A stretch of 64,000 nucleotides of DNA from Gammaproteobacteria bacterium. GTDB lineage: Bacteria > Pseudomonadota > Gammaproteobacteria > SZUA-140. The position numbers were made by a program, and so were the translations under genes. Under the pieces are notes generated by a model. The model had not been told where the DNA came from. It was given only the letters and a program-made list of their open reading frames with translations, and did no database searches. Below are positions 46,508 through 54,378 of the stretch, in pieces (the first letter of the stretch is position 1; every line of letters starts with the position of its first letter). The stretch spans positions 310,001 through 374,000 of the forward strand of contig JADJWH010000004.1 of the NCBI GenBank assembly GCA_016716465.1, written 5' to 3'.

Positions 46508-47191
46508 ATGAAGGCGATGATCCTGGCAGCCGGGCGCGGCGAGCGCATGCGCCCGCTCACCGACGCGGTGCCGAAACCGCTGCTCGAGGCGGGCGGTCGC
46601 AGCCTGATCGAGTACCATCTGCTTGCCCTGGCACGGGCCGGTGTCACCGATATCGTCATCAATCACGCCCATCTCGGCGCGCAGATCGAAGCCCGCCTGG
46701 GTGACGGCGGGCACTACGGCGTCCGTATCGTCTACTCGCCCGAAGGCGAGCGCGGGCTGGAAACCGGTGGCGGAATCCTGCGCGCGCTGCCCCTGCTCGG
46801 CGCGGAACCGTTCATCGTGGTGAACGCCGACGTGTGGACCGATTATGCGTTCGCAGGCCTGCCGCGCGCGCCATGGACGCTGGCGCATCTGGTGCTCGTA
46901 CCCAACCCCGGGCATCACCCGGCAGGGGACTTCACCCTCGCCGACGGCCGCGTCGGCAACGACGACGCCGGGCCGCGCCACACCTTCAGTGGCATCGGTG
47001 TCTACCGGCGGGAGCTCTTCAATGGCTGCGCCCCAGGCGCATTTCCGCTCGCGCCGCTGCTGCGTACCGCCGCCGCGAGCGGCGAGGTGAGCGGTGAACT
47101 CTACGCGGGCAGCTGGATGGACATCGGCACACCGGAACGGCTGGCGGAGCTGGATCGGCGGCTCAGTGGACGAGGGGACGGATTCGGTTGA
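46508..47191 (+). CDS. Nucleotidyltransferase, MurU-like
   Basis: A 227-residue sugar-1-phosphate nucleotidyltransferase (MKAMILAAGRGERMRPLT, PKPLLEAGG, VVNADVWTD). The closest well-known type is MurU, which makes UDP-MurNAc in peptidoglycan recycling, though a mannose-1-P guanylyltransferase is possible. The usual AmgK kinase partner is not adjacent. Its last residues (GRGDGFG) are encoded by a half-site of the palindromic repeat family, so the C-terminus may have been altered by that element. Confidence 0.85.
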   Translation: MKAMILAAGRGERMRPLTDAVPKPLLEAGGRSLIEYHLLALARAGVTDIVINHAHLGAQIEARLGDGGHYGVRIVYSPEGERGLETGGGILRALPLLGAEPFIVVNADVWTDYAFAGLPRAPWTLAHLVLVPNPGHHPAGDFTLADGRVGNDDAGPRHTFSGIGVYRRELFNGCAPGAFPLAPLLRTAAASGEVSGELYAGSWMDIGTPERLAELDRRLSGRGDGFG

Positions 47192-47194
47192 GTC

Positions 47195-47218
47195 GGGAAC
47201 GGATTTAAATCCGTTCCC
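47195..47218. repeat. REP-like palindrome C
   Basis: A perfect 24-base palindrome, arm GGGAACGGATTT and its complement. A half-site GGGGACGGATT lies 21 bases to the left, in the end of the MurU-like gene. It starts 4 bases after that gene's stop. Confidence 0.8.
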
Positions 47219-47244
47219 TTAAGGGCAGCGGGTGGATAAGGAAG

Positions 47245-47269
47245 GGGGACAGATTTGAAATCTGTCCCC
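47245..47269. repeat. REP-like palindrome D
   Basis: A perfect 25-base inverted repeat with arm GGGGACAGATTT and one central base. A half-site TGTCCCC follows at 47281. It stands 26 bases after palindrome C, forming a pair between convergent genes. Confidence 0.8.
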
Positions 47270-47293
47270 ATCTGATTAATTGTCCCCGATGGG

Positions 47294-48526
47294 TTAGATG
47301 TACGCCTGCCGTGCGAGTCGCGGCAGATCGCCGCGCAGCCCCATGGCGCGACGGATGATCGCGTTCTTGAGCGGCGTCGCGGCATCGGCGAGGTCAAGCC
47401 CCAGGTTGCGCGCGAGGCGCAGCGGCGGCATGCCTGAACCGAACAGGCGCTTGAAGCCGTCCATCGCCAGCATCATCTGCAGATTGTCTCCCTTGCGCCA
47501 GCGCTCGTAGCGTCGCAGCACGCGCGGCGCGCCGATATCTCCGCCGGCCGCCGCCGCATCGTGCACCGTCTCGGCGAGCGCGGCCGCGTCGAGCAGGCCG
47601 AGATTGACGCCCTGCCCGGCCAGGGGATGAATGACGTGGGCCGCATCGCCGATCAGCGCCACGCGCGGGGCGATATAACTGACGGCGTGCTGAAGACGCA
47701 GCGGAAAGGCGGCTCGCCCCTCCACCGCGGTAACCGCCCCGAGGCGCCAATCAAAGGCTTCGGCAAGTTGCTCCATGAACTCCGTATCGGGCAGCCGCAG
47801 CAGCCCCTCCGCCCGCGCCGGATCCGTCGACCATACGATCGAACTGCGGCCGTCGCGCAAGGGCAGAAAGGCGAGCGGCCCGTGGGGCAGAAAGCGCTGC
47901 CATGCCGTCTCCTCATGCGAGCGCCCGGTGGTGACGGTAGCAACCAGCGCCTGCTGGTCGTAGCCCCAGCCGCGCGTGTCGATGCCGGCGAGCTGCCGCA
48001 CGCGCGAGGTCGCGCCATCGGCGCCCACCACCAGCCGTGCATCCAGGGCGGTGCCGTCCGACAGACCGATCCTGATCGACGCCGGATTCGGCGTCAGTGA
48101 CGCGAGGGAGGCGGGACAATGCAAGGCAATGCCGCCGATTTCGCGCGCCCGCGCCAGCAGGGCGCGCTGCATGATGCGGTTTTCGACGATGTGCCCAAGC
48201 TGTGGCTCGCCGATATCGGCGGCATCGAAGCGGATGGAGCCGCTACCGCCCGCGTCCCACACCTGCATGCGGGAGAACGGGCTGACGCCGAGTCCGGCCA
48301 TGGTCGGCCAGACACCCAGGCGCAGAAAGATCTGGCGTGAGGCCGCGGTCAAGGCCGAGACCCGCACATCCACCGATCCGGCGGGCCAATCCCGCGGCGG
48401 CGGCGCGGCCTCCACCAGGGCGACGCGCCGACCGCTCTCGGCCAGACAACAGGCCAGCGTCGCGCCGACCATGCCGGCCCCGATGATCGCGACGTCGCAG
48501 TCTTGCTCCATCGCGGCCCCCGTCAC
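47294..48526 (-). CDS. FAD-dependent ubiquinone hydroxylase, UbiI/VisC-like
   Basis: A 410-residue class A flavoprotein monooxygenase with the dinucleotide-binding GxGxxG as IIGAGMVGATLA, the second FAD motif GDAAHVIHPLAGQGVNLGL and the DG motif VVGADGATSRVR. It probably hydroxylates the ubiquinone ring at C5, as UbiI does. It overlaps the ubiH end by 4 bases. In E. coli the order ygfB-pepP-ubiH-ubiI is the same. Confidence 0.88.
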   Translation of the reverse strand: MTGAAMEQDCDVAIIGAGMVGATLACCLAESGRRVALVEAAPPPRDWPAGSVDVRVSALTAASRQIFLRLGVWPTMAGLGVSPFSRMQVWDAGGSGSIRFDAADIGEPQLGHIVENRIMQRALLARAREIGGIALHCPASLASLTPNPASIRIGLSDGTALDARLVVGADGATSRVRQLAGIDTRGWGYDQQALVATVTTGRSHEETAWQRFLPHGPLAFLPLRDGRSSIVWSTDPARAEGLLRLPDTEFMEQLAEAFDWRLGAVTAVEGRAAFPLRLQHAVSYIAPRVALIGDAAHVIHPLAGQGVNLGLLDAAALAETVHDAAAAGGDIGAPRVLRRYERWRKGDNLQMMLAMDGFKRLFGSGMPPLRLARNLGLDLADAATPLKNAIIRRAMGLRGDLPRLARQAYI

Positions 48527-49764
48527 AGCGGCAGCCCGCGCGCGAGGCGCGGCTGGCGGCCGGCGAGGCCCATGGCGCGCCGCATCAGTATCCGCTTCGC
48601 CGGCGGCAGCAGATCCACCAGCAGCATACCGGCCGTGCGCGCCAGCACCAGGGGCATCAGATCGTTGGAGAATAACCGCACCAGACCATCCGTCGCCCGC
48701 AATGCCTGCCGCTGATCACCCAGGCGCCATTCCTCATAGCGCGCCAGCGCGTCCGGGGCGCCTATGTCCCGTCCTGCCGCCGCCGCGTCACAGATTACCT
48801 CGGCCAGCGCGGCGACATCGCGCAGGCCGAGGTTGAATCCCTGTCCCGCGATCGGATGCAGGGTATGCGCCGCATTGCCGATGAGCGCGAGGCGCGGCGC
48901 GGTATAGCGGCAGGCGCGCACCAGCGCAAGCGGGTAAGAGGCACGCGCGCCGATGCGGCACAGACGCCCGAGGCGCGTGCCGAAGCGTAGTTGCAGGCGC
49001 GCGAGGAATTCCCCGTCATCGAGCGCCAGCAGGGCCGCGCACTGCTCCGTGCGCACGGTCCAGACCAGTGCGCAGCGCTCGTCCCTCATAGGCAGGAGGG
49101 CAAGCGGTCCGCTGTCGGTGAAGCGCTCGTAGGCGACATGGCGATGCGGATATTCCGGTGTCAGATTGGCGATGATCGCGCTCTGCCCGTATTCCGTGCG
49201 CTGCACGTCGATACCGCTCCAGCGCCGGACGCTGGAGTCGGCGCCGTCTGCTCCGACGATCAGGCGCGTCGTCACCGCTCTCGGCCCGGCCTCCTGCTCG
49301 ATATGCACGCGCATGTGGCCGGAGCGCGACTCGATCGCCGCGACCCGCGCCGGACTGATCAGCTCGACCCGGGGCAGCGCGTCCAGAGCAGCGGCGAAAA
49401 CCCGCCCCAGCGCGCGGCTCTCGACCACATAGCCGAGCGCCTCGAATCCGTAGGCCTCCGCGCGCAGGCGGGTGGCGCCGAAATGGCCACGGTCGGAGAC
49501 GTGGATGTGCTCGATCGGGGCCGCCGCCGCGGCGATCTCACGCCACAAGCCCATGCCCTCGAAGATGCGCCGCGTGCCGTAGGCGAGCGCGATGGAACGA
49601 TCGTCGTAACTGGGCTGCGCGGCGGCGCCGAAGGAAAACGACTCGACCACGCCGATGCGCAGCGGACATTGCGCAAGCGCGCAGGCCAGGCTCGCGCCGA
49701 CCATCCCGCCGCCCACGATCAGGACGTCGAAATCGCTTGCTGTCGGTTCGGATATGGCAACCAT
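48523..49764 (-). CDS. ubiH: 2-octaprenyl-6-methoxyphenyl hydroxylase UbiH
   Basis: A 413-residue UbiH-type flavoprotein monooxygenase for ubiquinone ring hydroxylation. FAD motifs are IVGGGMVGASLACAL, VGADGADSSVR and GNAAHTLHPIAGQGFNLGL. The ATG at 49764 is chosen because an upstream reading to 49890 would run through pepP and is Arg-rich. It begins 5 bases after pepP ends. Confidence 0.92.
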   Translation of the reverse strand: MVAISEPTASDFDVLIVGGGMVGASLACALAQCPLRIGVVESFSFGAAAQPSYDDRSIALAYGTRRIFEGMGLWREIAAAAAPIEHIHVSDRGHFGATRLRAEAYGFEALGYVVESRALGRVFAAALDALPRVELISPARVAAIESRSGHMRVHIEQEAGPRAVTTRLIVGADGADSSVRRWSGIDVQRTEYGQSAIIANLTPEYPHRHVAYERFTDSGPLALLPMRDERCALVWTVRTEQCAALLALDDGEFLARLQLRFGTRLGRLCRIGARASYPLALVRACRYTAPRLALIGNAAHTLHPIAGQGFNLGLRDVAALAEVICDAAAAGRDIGAPDALARYEEWRLGDQRQALRATDGLVRLFSNDLMPLVLARTAGMLLVDLLPPAKRILMRRAMGLAGRQPRLARGLPL

Positions 49765-49769
49765 GCCGT

Positions 49770-51095
49770 TCAGGCCGCCATCAGGGCCTCGATCGCGTCC
49801 ACCGTCTTGGGCACCCCGTGGGTGAGCACCTCGTTGCCGGTGCGCGTCACCAGCACGTCGTCCTCGATACGCACGCCGATGTCCCACCACTTCTTCGCCA
49901 CGCCCTTGCTGCCGGCGGGGATGTACAGGCCCGGTTCCACGGTCAAAACCATGCCGGGCTCGAGCAGTCGCCAGCTGTCACCGATCTTGTAATCGCCCAC
50001 GTCGTGGACGTCCATGCCGAGCCAGTGACCGGTCCGGTGCATGAAGAAGCGCTGATAGGCGCGCGTCCTAATCAGCGTGCGGACATCGCCTTTCAGCAGG
50101 CCGAGCCGGACCAGGCCCTGGGTCAGGACGCGCACGGCGGCGTCGTGCGGATCATTCCAGTGATTGCCCGGACGCACCTTGGCGATAGCCGCGTATTGCG
50201 CCGCGAGCACCACTTCGTAGACGGCGCGCTGCGCCGGACTGAAGCGGCCGTTGACCGGAAAGGTGCGCGTGATGTCGGCCGCATAACCCTGATATTCGGC
50301 GCCGGCGTCGATCAGTACGAGATCGCCATCGGCGAGTACCGCGTCGTTGTCGATATAGTGGAGGATGCAGGCATTGCCACCACCGCCGATGATGGGCGGA
50401 TAGGCGTGGCTGCGCGCACCCCGGTGGATGAATTCGTGGGACAGTTCCGCCTCGAGCTGATATTCCAGCAAGCCGGGCCGGCACGTCCGCATGGCGCGGC
50501 AATGCGCCGCAGCCGAGATCTCGGCCGCCCGCCGCATGGCCGCGACCTCACTGCGGCTCTTGAACAGGCGCATCTCGTGCAGGAGATGCTCCAGCGATAC
50601 AATCTCGTCCGGCGGGTGCACGCCGGCACGCGACTTGCGCCGGATGGTCTTCAGCCAATCGGTGATGCGCTGGTCGAAATCCTGGCTGCTCCCCATCGTG
50701 TAGTACACCTTGGCCCGGTTCTCGAGCAGATCGGGCAGAACATCGTCGATCGCATCGATGGGATGGGCCTCGTCGGCGCCGAAATGCGCGCGCGCGCCCT
50801 GCGGGCCCTGGCGGGGGCCGGTCCACAGTTCCGTCTTGGGGTCACGCTCGCGGCAGAACAGGATGAACTCACCCCCGCTGCGTCCCGGCACCAGCACCGC
50901 GACGGACACCGGCTCCACGAAGCCGGTCAGATAATAGAAATCGCTCTCCGGGCGGAAGGGATATTCGACATCGCGGTTGCGCATGGCCACGGAGGCGGTA
51001 GGCAGGATGGCGATGCTGTCGCGCCCCATCATCTGCATGAGCCGGCGGCGGCGGCGGGAGTATTCCTTCATGTCTGCGTTCTTCGGCCTGTTCAT
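49770..51095 (-). CDS. pepP: Xaa-Pro aminopeptidase PepP
   Basis: A 441-residue pita-bread metallopeptidase that removes N-terminal residues before proline. The dinuclear metal ligands lie in DAGAEYQGYAADITRTF, HRTGHWLGMDVHD, LEPGMVLTVEPGLYI and GVRIEDDVLVT. Length equals E. coli PepP (441). It is 5 bases after the UPF0149 gene and directly before ubiH in one leftward operon. Confidence 0.96.
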   Translation of the reverse strand: MNRPKNADMKEYSRRRRRLMQMMGRDSIAILPTASVAMRNRDVEYPFRPESDFYYLTGFVEPVSVAVLVPGRSGGEFILFCRERDPKTELWTGPRQGPQGARAHFGADEAHPIDAIDDVLPDLLENRAKVYYTMGSSQDFDQRITDWLKTIRRKSRAGVHPPDEIVSLEHLLHEMRLFKSRSEVAAMRRAAEISAAAHCRAMRTCRPGLLEYQLEAELSHEFIHRGARSHAYPPIIGGGGNACILHYIDNDAVLADGDLVLIDAGAEYQGYAADITRTFPVNGRFSPAQRAVYEVVLAAQYAAIAKVRPGNHWNDPHDAAVRVLTQGLVRLGLLKGDVRTLIRTRAYQRFFMHRTGHWLGMDVHDVGDYKIGDSWRLLEPGMVLTVEPGLYIPAGSKGVAKKWWDIGVRIEDDVLVTRTGNEVLTHGVPKTVDAIEALMAA

Positions 51096-51100
51096 GGCGG

Positions 51101-51661
51101 CTAGTGGATCACCCTGTCGGAATCGGCGCCGGCGCGCTCCGCCTCGAGCGTCTCGAATACCAGAATGACGCCGACGCGCAGGTATTCTATCAATTCGGCA
51201 TACGCCGCCTCGCCGGGTTCCCCTTCATCGCTGTCGGCGGAGGCACGGGATATCTCGACGATATCCTCGGTGATCTCCCGTAATTCCTCGGGCAGGACCT
51301 CGGTATCCTCCACCCCGCCTGCCGCGAGACCGTACAGAAATCCCTGGCACCATTCCGTCATCGCCTCGGCACGCATTTGCAGGGGTTGAGTGTCCTCGGG
51401 GAGGAGCAAGGTGAAGGCGAATCCCTCCTCACGCAGCTGACCGAGGGTCGCACGGTACAGGCGGGACAACTCCTCCCATGCGGACGCATCGGCATGACCT
51501 TCCGCGCCGGCCGTCTGCTCCGCGCGCACCAGATCGAGCCATGCGCTCTCGGCAGCAGGGCCGCGCGCGCACAACAGGCCGCAGAGCGTACCGTGGCTTT
51601 CGGCGGCGTCGGTGGCAATGCCCAGGCGCCGCAACGCGGAATTGACCAGTGACCACTCCAT
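51101..51661 (-). CDS. UPF0149/YgfB family protein
   Basis: A 186-residue acidic, all-helical protein of the YgfB/UPF0149 family. EWCQGFLYGL is the family signature, and the N-terminus SHGTLCGLLCARG matches. Some homologues modulate beta-lactam and amidase-related stress responses; no enzymatic activity is known. The start at 51661 (MEWSLVNSALRRLG) is the usual family N-terminus. It leads the pepP-ubiH-ubiI operon. Confidence 0.9.
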   Translation of the reverse strand: MEWSLVNSALRRLGIATDAAESHGTLCGLLCARGPAAESAWLDLVRAEQTAGAEGHADASAWEELSRLYRATLGQLREEGFAFTLLLPEDTQPLQMRAEAMTEWCQGFLYGLAAGGVEDTEVLPEELREITEDIVEISRASADSDEGEPGEAAYAELIEYLRVGVILVFETLEAERAGADSDRVIH

Positions 51662-51813
51662 CAATGATACCCCGCCATACTCGCCTGCATGATTTTGAAA
51701 TCCGAACAGAATCGCCGCCGAGCTCAACGACATGCCAGGGACGCACCGAGCCAATGATAAAGAAAAACTTCCACTCAGGCGATGCCCTGGCCCACACCGG
51801 CCCGGGGCGGCCA

Positions 51814-51842
51814 TTGACCGTGAACGGTCTCCGCTCTATAGT
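51814..51842 (+). promoter_or_regulatory. Strong sigma-70-like promoter for the TIGR02449/zapA operon
   Basis: TTGACC at 51814-51819 (five of six -35 matches) is spaced 17 bases from TATAGT at 51837-51842 (five of six -10 matches). Transcription should begin around 51848-51850, which is the ATG of the next gene. Confidence 0.65.
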
Positions 51843-51849
51843 GCCCGGT

Positions 51850-52083
51850 ATGACCTCGAAGCAGATAAATTCCCCGCAGACACTCGATCTCGACCTGCTG
51901 ACGTTGCGCATCGAAGAGCTGATCAAGCTGTGCGAGCGCCTGCGGGAGGAGAACGGCAGACTCAAGGCCGCCCAGGCCCAGTTGCAGGCGACGCAGACAC
52001 GGCTGACCGACAGGAATGAATTGTCGCGCGCCAAGCTCGAGGCGATGATCGCCCGCCTCAAGACATTGGAGGTCGAGCTGTGA
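51850..52083 (+). CDS. Small coiled-coil protein, TIGR02449 family
   Basis: A 77-residue protein that is nearly all coiled coil (LTLRIEELIKLCERLREEN onward). The family is regularly encoded just before zapA. Some members appear to affect cell division or ZapA, but the role is not settled. The ATG at 51850 coincides with the predicted transcription start and has no ribosome-binding site, so translation may be leaderless. Its stop overlaps the zapA start by 4 bases. Confidence 0.8.
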   Translation: MTSKQINSPQTLDLDLLTLRIEELIKLCERLREENGRLKAAQAQLQATQTRLTDRNELSRAKLEAMIARLKTLEVEL

Positions 52084-52394
52084 AAGCCGATCCCGTGGCG
52101 GTCACCATCAACATCCTCGACAAGGAATTCCGCATCGCCTGCCCCGAGGAGGAGCGGGAATCGCTGCTGCGCTCGGCCCAGTATCTCAACACCAGGATGC
52201 GCGAGGTGCGCGAGTCCGGCAAGGTGGTCGGCATCGACCGTATCTCCGTCGTCGCCAGTCTCAACATCGTGCATGAACTGCTGCAAAACCGCGCCAGCCT
52301 CGCCGATTACGACCGCCAGGTGGCGCCCAGGCTGCTCGCCCTGCAGAACCGCATCGAGCACGTCCTCGACAAGAACCGGCAGATTGAATTTTAG
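52080..52394 (+). CDS. zapA: Cell division protein ZapA
   Basis: A 104-residue FtsZ-associated protein that bundles Z-ring filaments. The N-terminal globular part (VTINILDKEFRIACPEEE) is followed by a long helix for dimerisation. The start is a GTG overlapping the upstream stop as GTGA. It is directly followed by the 6S RNA gene, as in many Gammaproteobacteria. Confidence 0.93.
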   Translation: MKADPVAVTINILDKEFRIACPEEERESLLRSAQYLNTRMREVRESGKVVGIDRISVVASLNIVHELLQNRASLADYDRQVAPRLLALQNRIEHVLDKNRQIEF

Positions 52395-52417
52395 TCCGGA
52401 GTGGCGGATCATGGGAC

Positions 52418-52610
52418 GCGGGTATCCCCTGCGACGTTCGTTAGCGAACCTGTACTACTCTTGAGCCTATTCACTAGCCCGGGGGACTGAGTGCCGATAT
52501 CTTTGAGCATGTCCGCCAGCGGCGGAAAGCCTGTGATGTCGCCGATGTTCCCACCTGAACCGTTGGTTCAAGGGCGAAAGTTCGCAACGGCGGATGCGGA
52601 GGATACCCGC
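52418..52610 (+). ncRNA. ssrS: 6S RNA
   Basis: Located between zapA and the 5-formyl-THF cyclo-ligase gene, the conserved place of ssrS. The ends pair as GCGGGTATCC (52418-52427) with GGATACCCGC (52601-52610). The 3' part carries the typical CCTGAACCGTTGGTTCAAGGG segment, and the 5' half has GGGGGACTGAGTGCCGATAT. About 193 nt, near the usual 184. It would bind sigma-70 RNA polymerase in stationary phase. Exact ends are estimated. Confidence 0.85.
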
Positions 52611-52663
52611 TTCTCACGTTTCCGCCGCCTTCCGCCGGCCCGCCCCACCGTTTCAGCGCCATC

Positions 52664-53284
52664 GTGTCCGAGCGAGCACGTACCCGCAGAGACCTTCGCG
52701 ACAGACGCCGCCGTCTGAGCGCGGCTGAACGCCGCAGCGCCGCGCGACGCATGATGCGCGTCGCCGCCGCCAGCCCCGTCTTCCGCAACAGCAGGCGCAT
52801 CGCATTCTATCTGCCCAATGATGGCGAAATGGATCCGGGTCCGCTGCTGCAGCGCGCCTGGTCCATGGGCAAGCTTTGCTATCTGCCGGTGCTGGACGCC
52901 CTGGGCTCGAACCGGCTCTGGTTCGTGCCCTATCACGCCGGCGACGCGCTCCGGATGAACCGTTACGGCATCCCGGAGCCGGTCCATGCGGCGCGCGCGT
53001 GGGCGCGTGCCGGCGCGCTGGACCTGATCCTGGCGCCGCTGGTCGCCTTCGATCACCGCGGGCACCGTCTCGGCATGGGCGGCGGCTATTACGACCGCAG
53101 TCTCGCGTTCCTCCGCCGCCGCCATCACTGGCGGCGGCCGCGACTCTACGGACTCGCCTTCGAATTCCAGCGGGTGGAACACTTGCCGGCCGCCGCCTGG
53201 GATGTCGCCCTCGACGGCTGCTTCAGTGACGCGCGCCCGCATATATTCCGGAATCCCCCCCCCGGACTGGATTCTGCGCGATGA
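52664..53284 (+). CDS. 5-formyltetrahydrofolate cyclo-ligase
   Basis: A 206-residue enzyme converting 5-formyl-THF to methenyl-THF with ATP. The hallmark GMGGGYYDRSLAF lies near residue 140, and LAPLVAFDHRGHRLG precedes it. GTG start at 52664. It follows 6S RNA, the ygfA arrangement, and overlaps the EVE gene by 4 bases. Confidence 0.93.
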   Translation: MSERARTRRDLRDRRRRLSAAERRSAARRMMRVAAASPVFRNSRRIAFYLPNDGEMDPGPLLQRAWSMGKLCYLPVLDALGSNRLWFVPYHAGDALRMNRYGIPEPVHAARAWARAGALDLILAPLVAFDHRGHRLGMGGGYYDRSLAFLRRRHHWRRPRLYGLAFEFQRVEHLPAAAWDVALDGCFSDARPHIFRNPPPGLDSAR

Positions 53285-53739
53285 GCTACTGGCTGCTCAA
53301 ATCCGAACCCGACGTATTCTCCATCGCCGACCTGGCGCGGCGGCCCGGACGCACCGAGCATTGGGATGGCGTGCGCAACTTCCAGGCGCGCAACTACCTG
53401 CGGGACGGCATGCGGTGTGGCGATCTTGCCTTCTTTTACCATTCCAGCTGCGCCGTTCCCGGCATCGCTGGCATCGTCGAGATCGTGCGCGCAGGCTATC
53501 CCGACTTCACCGCACTCGATCCCGGCCATCCTCATCACGATCCGGCGTCAACGCCCGACAAACCACGCTGGTACATGGTGGATGTCCGCCTGCAACGCAG
53601 CTTCAAACATGTCATCAGCCTGCAGAAACTGAAGGCGTGCCCGGCACTGGCGGGGATGCGGCTGCTGGCGCGCGGCAACCGCCTCTCGGTCATGCCGGTG
53701 ACGGCGGCGGAATGGTCCGCGATCCTTGCTCTCGAATAA
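53281..53739 (+). CDS. EVE domain-containing protein
   Basis: A 152-residue stand-alone EVE (PUA-like) protein, beginning MSYWLLKSEPDVFSIADL, with the WDGVRNFQARNYLR pocket typical of this group. Related folds recognise modified bases in RNA or DNA. The bacterial ygfA-linked form is widespread and probably housekeeping. Coupled to the cyclo-ligase by ATGA. Confidence 0.92.
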   Translation: MSYWLLKSEPDVFSIADLARRPGRTEHWDGVRNFQARNYLRDGMRCGDLAFFYHSSCAVPGIAGIVEIVRAGYPDFTALDPGHPHHDPASTPDKPRWYMVDVRLQRSFKHVISLQKLKACPALAGMRLLARGNRLSVMPVTAAEWSAILALE

Positions 53740-54088
53740 TCACCGCGACGGATATCTGCGGGTGCGCCGCATTCGTCGGCAGAAGCTCCCGCGGTACGAT
53801 GGAGAGGGCGTTTTTGACTGACGATCAAACGTTTTGAGTTCCGCCGCACATCGATGCACGGCGCGCGACATGTAGACTTCGACGCCGCGTTTCATGCAGC
53901 GATGGTCATCATCGAACGATCGCATGCGGTGGCGCCCGCGCGGCGCTGAAAAAAATATTCGGCGCGGGCTCAAGAATAATTCACGATCGTCGATACACAC
54001 AGTCGAAAGCAAAATTTTGCACAAGACACTAGCATTATGTGCAAAGATGTTTATACTACACTTGCGTTTAACACTTGGAGGATTGTCA
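53740..54088. other. Intergenic leader of the H1-like gene
   Basis: This 349-base gap has no supported ORF or RNA. Its right end is AT-rich with TATACT at 54052-54057 as a possible -10 and GGAGG at 54077-54081 as ribosome-binding site. A -35 match is weak. Confidence 0.4.
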
Positions 54089-54253
54089 ATGGCCACTAAG
54101 AAAGCAGCAGCCAAGAAGAAAACGGTAACGAAGAAGAAGGCAGTAGCGAAGAAGAAATCAATGACCAAGAAGAAGGCCGCCCCGAAGAAGAAGGCAGCGG
54201 CCAAGAAGAAAGCGGCCCCCAAGAAGAGAAAGGCGGCCGCCAAGAAGAAGTAA
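54089..54253 (+). CDS. Histone H1-like lysine/alanine-rich protein
   Basis: A 54-residue protein made of repeats around AAAKKK, TKKK and APKKK. It has no fold of its own and resembles the tail of eukaryotic H1 and of AlgP/Hc1. It probably binds DNA nonspecifically. A longer upstream reading to 53894 is implausible; GGAGG lies just before the ATG at 54089. A hairpin (GGCACGGGC, 54268-54276, with GCCCGTGCC, 54290-54298) and a terminator follow. Confidence 0.85.
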   Translation: MATKKAAAKKKTVTKKKAVAKKKSMTKKKAAPKKKAAAKKKAAPKKRKAAAKKK

Positions 54254-54308
54254 GTAACACCAGGTCAGGCACGGGCTCACGAGTACGGGGCCCGTGCCAC
54301 CTGAGAAG

Positions 54309-54340
54309 GCAAAAAGGCCCGTTTTTACGGGCCTTTTTGC
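54309..54340. terminator. Bidirectional terminator between the H1-like gene and ilvA
   Basis: A perfect stem of 14 bases, arm GCAAAAAGGCCCGT, with a TTTT loop. A-tract on one side and T-tract on the other make it work for both converging genes. Confidence 0.85.
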
Positions 54341-54378
54341 TTATTTCGATTTGTGTTTTCCGATCCGTCCCGCGCCGT

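Noticed and set aside
51649..51849. Upstream extension of the TIGR02449 gene to 51649
   Set aside because: The extra 67 residues lack family similarity and cover the promoter.
53281..53739. EVE protein as part of an anti-phage system
   Set aside because: It is fixed in the housekeeping 6S RNA-ygfA context and has no nuclease or ATPase partner.
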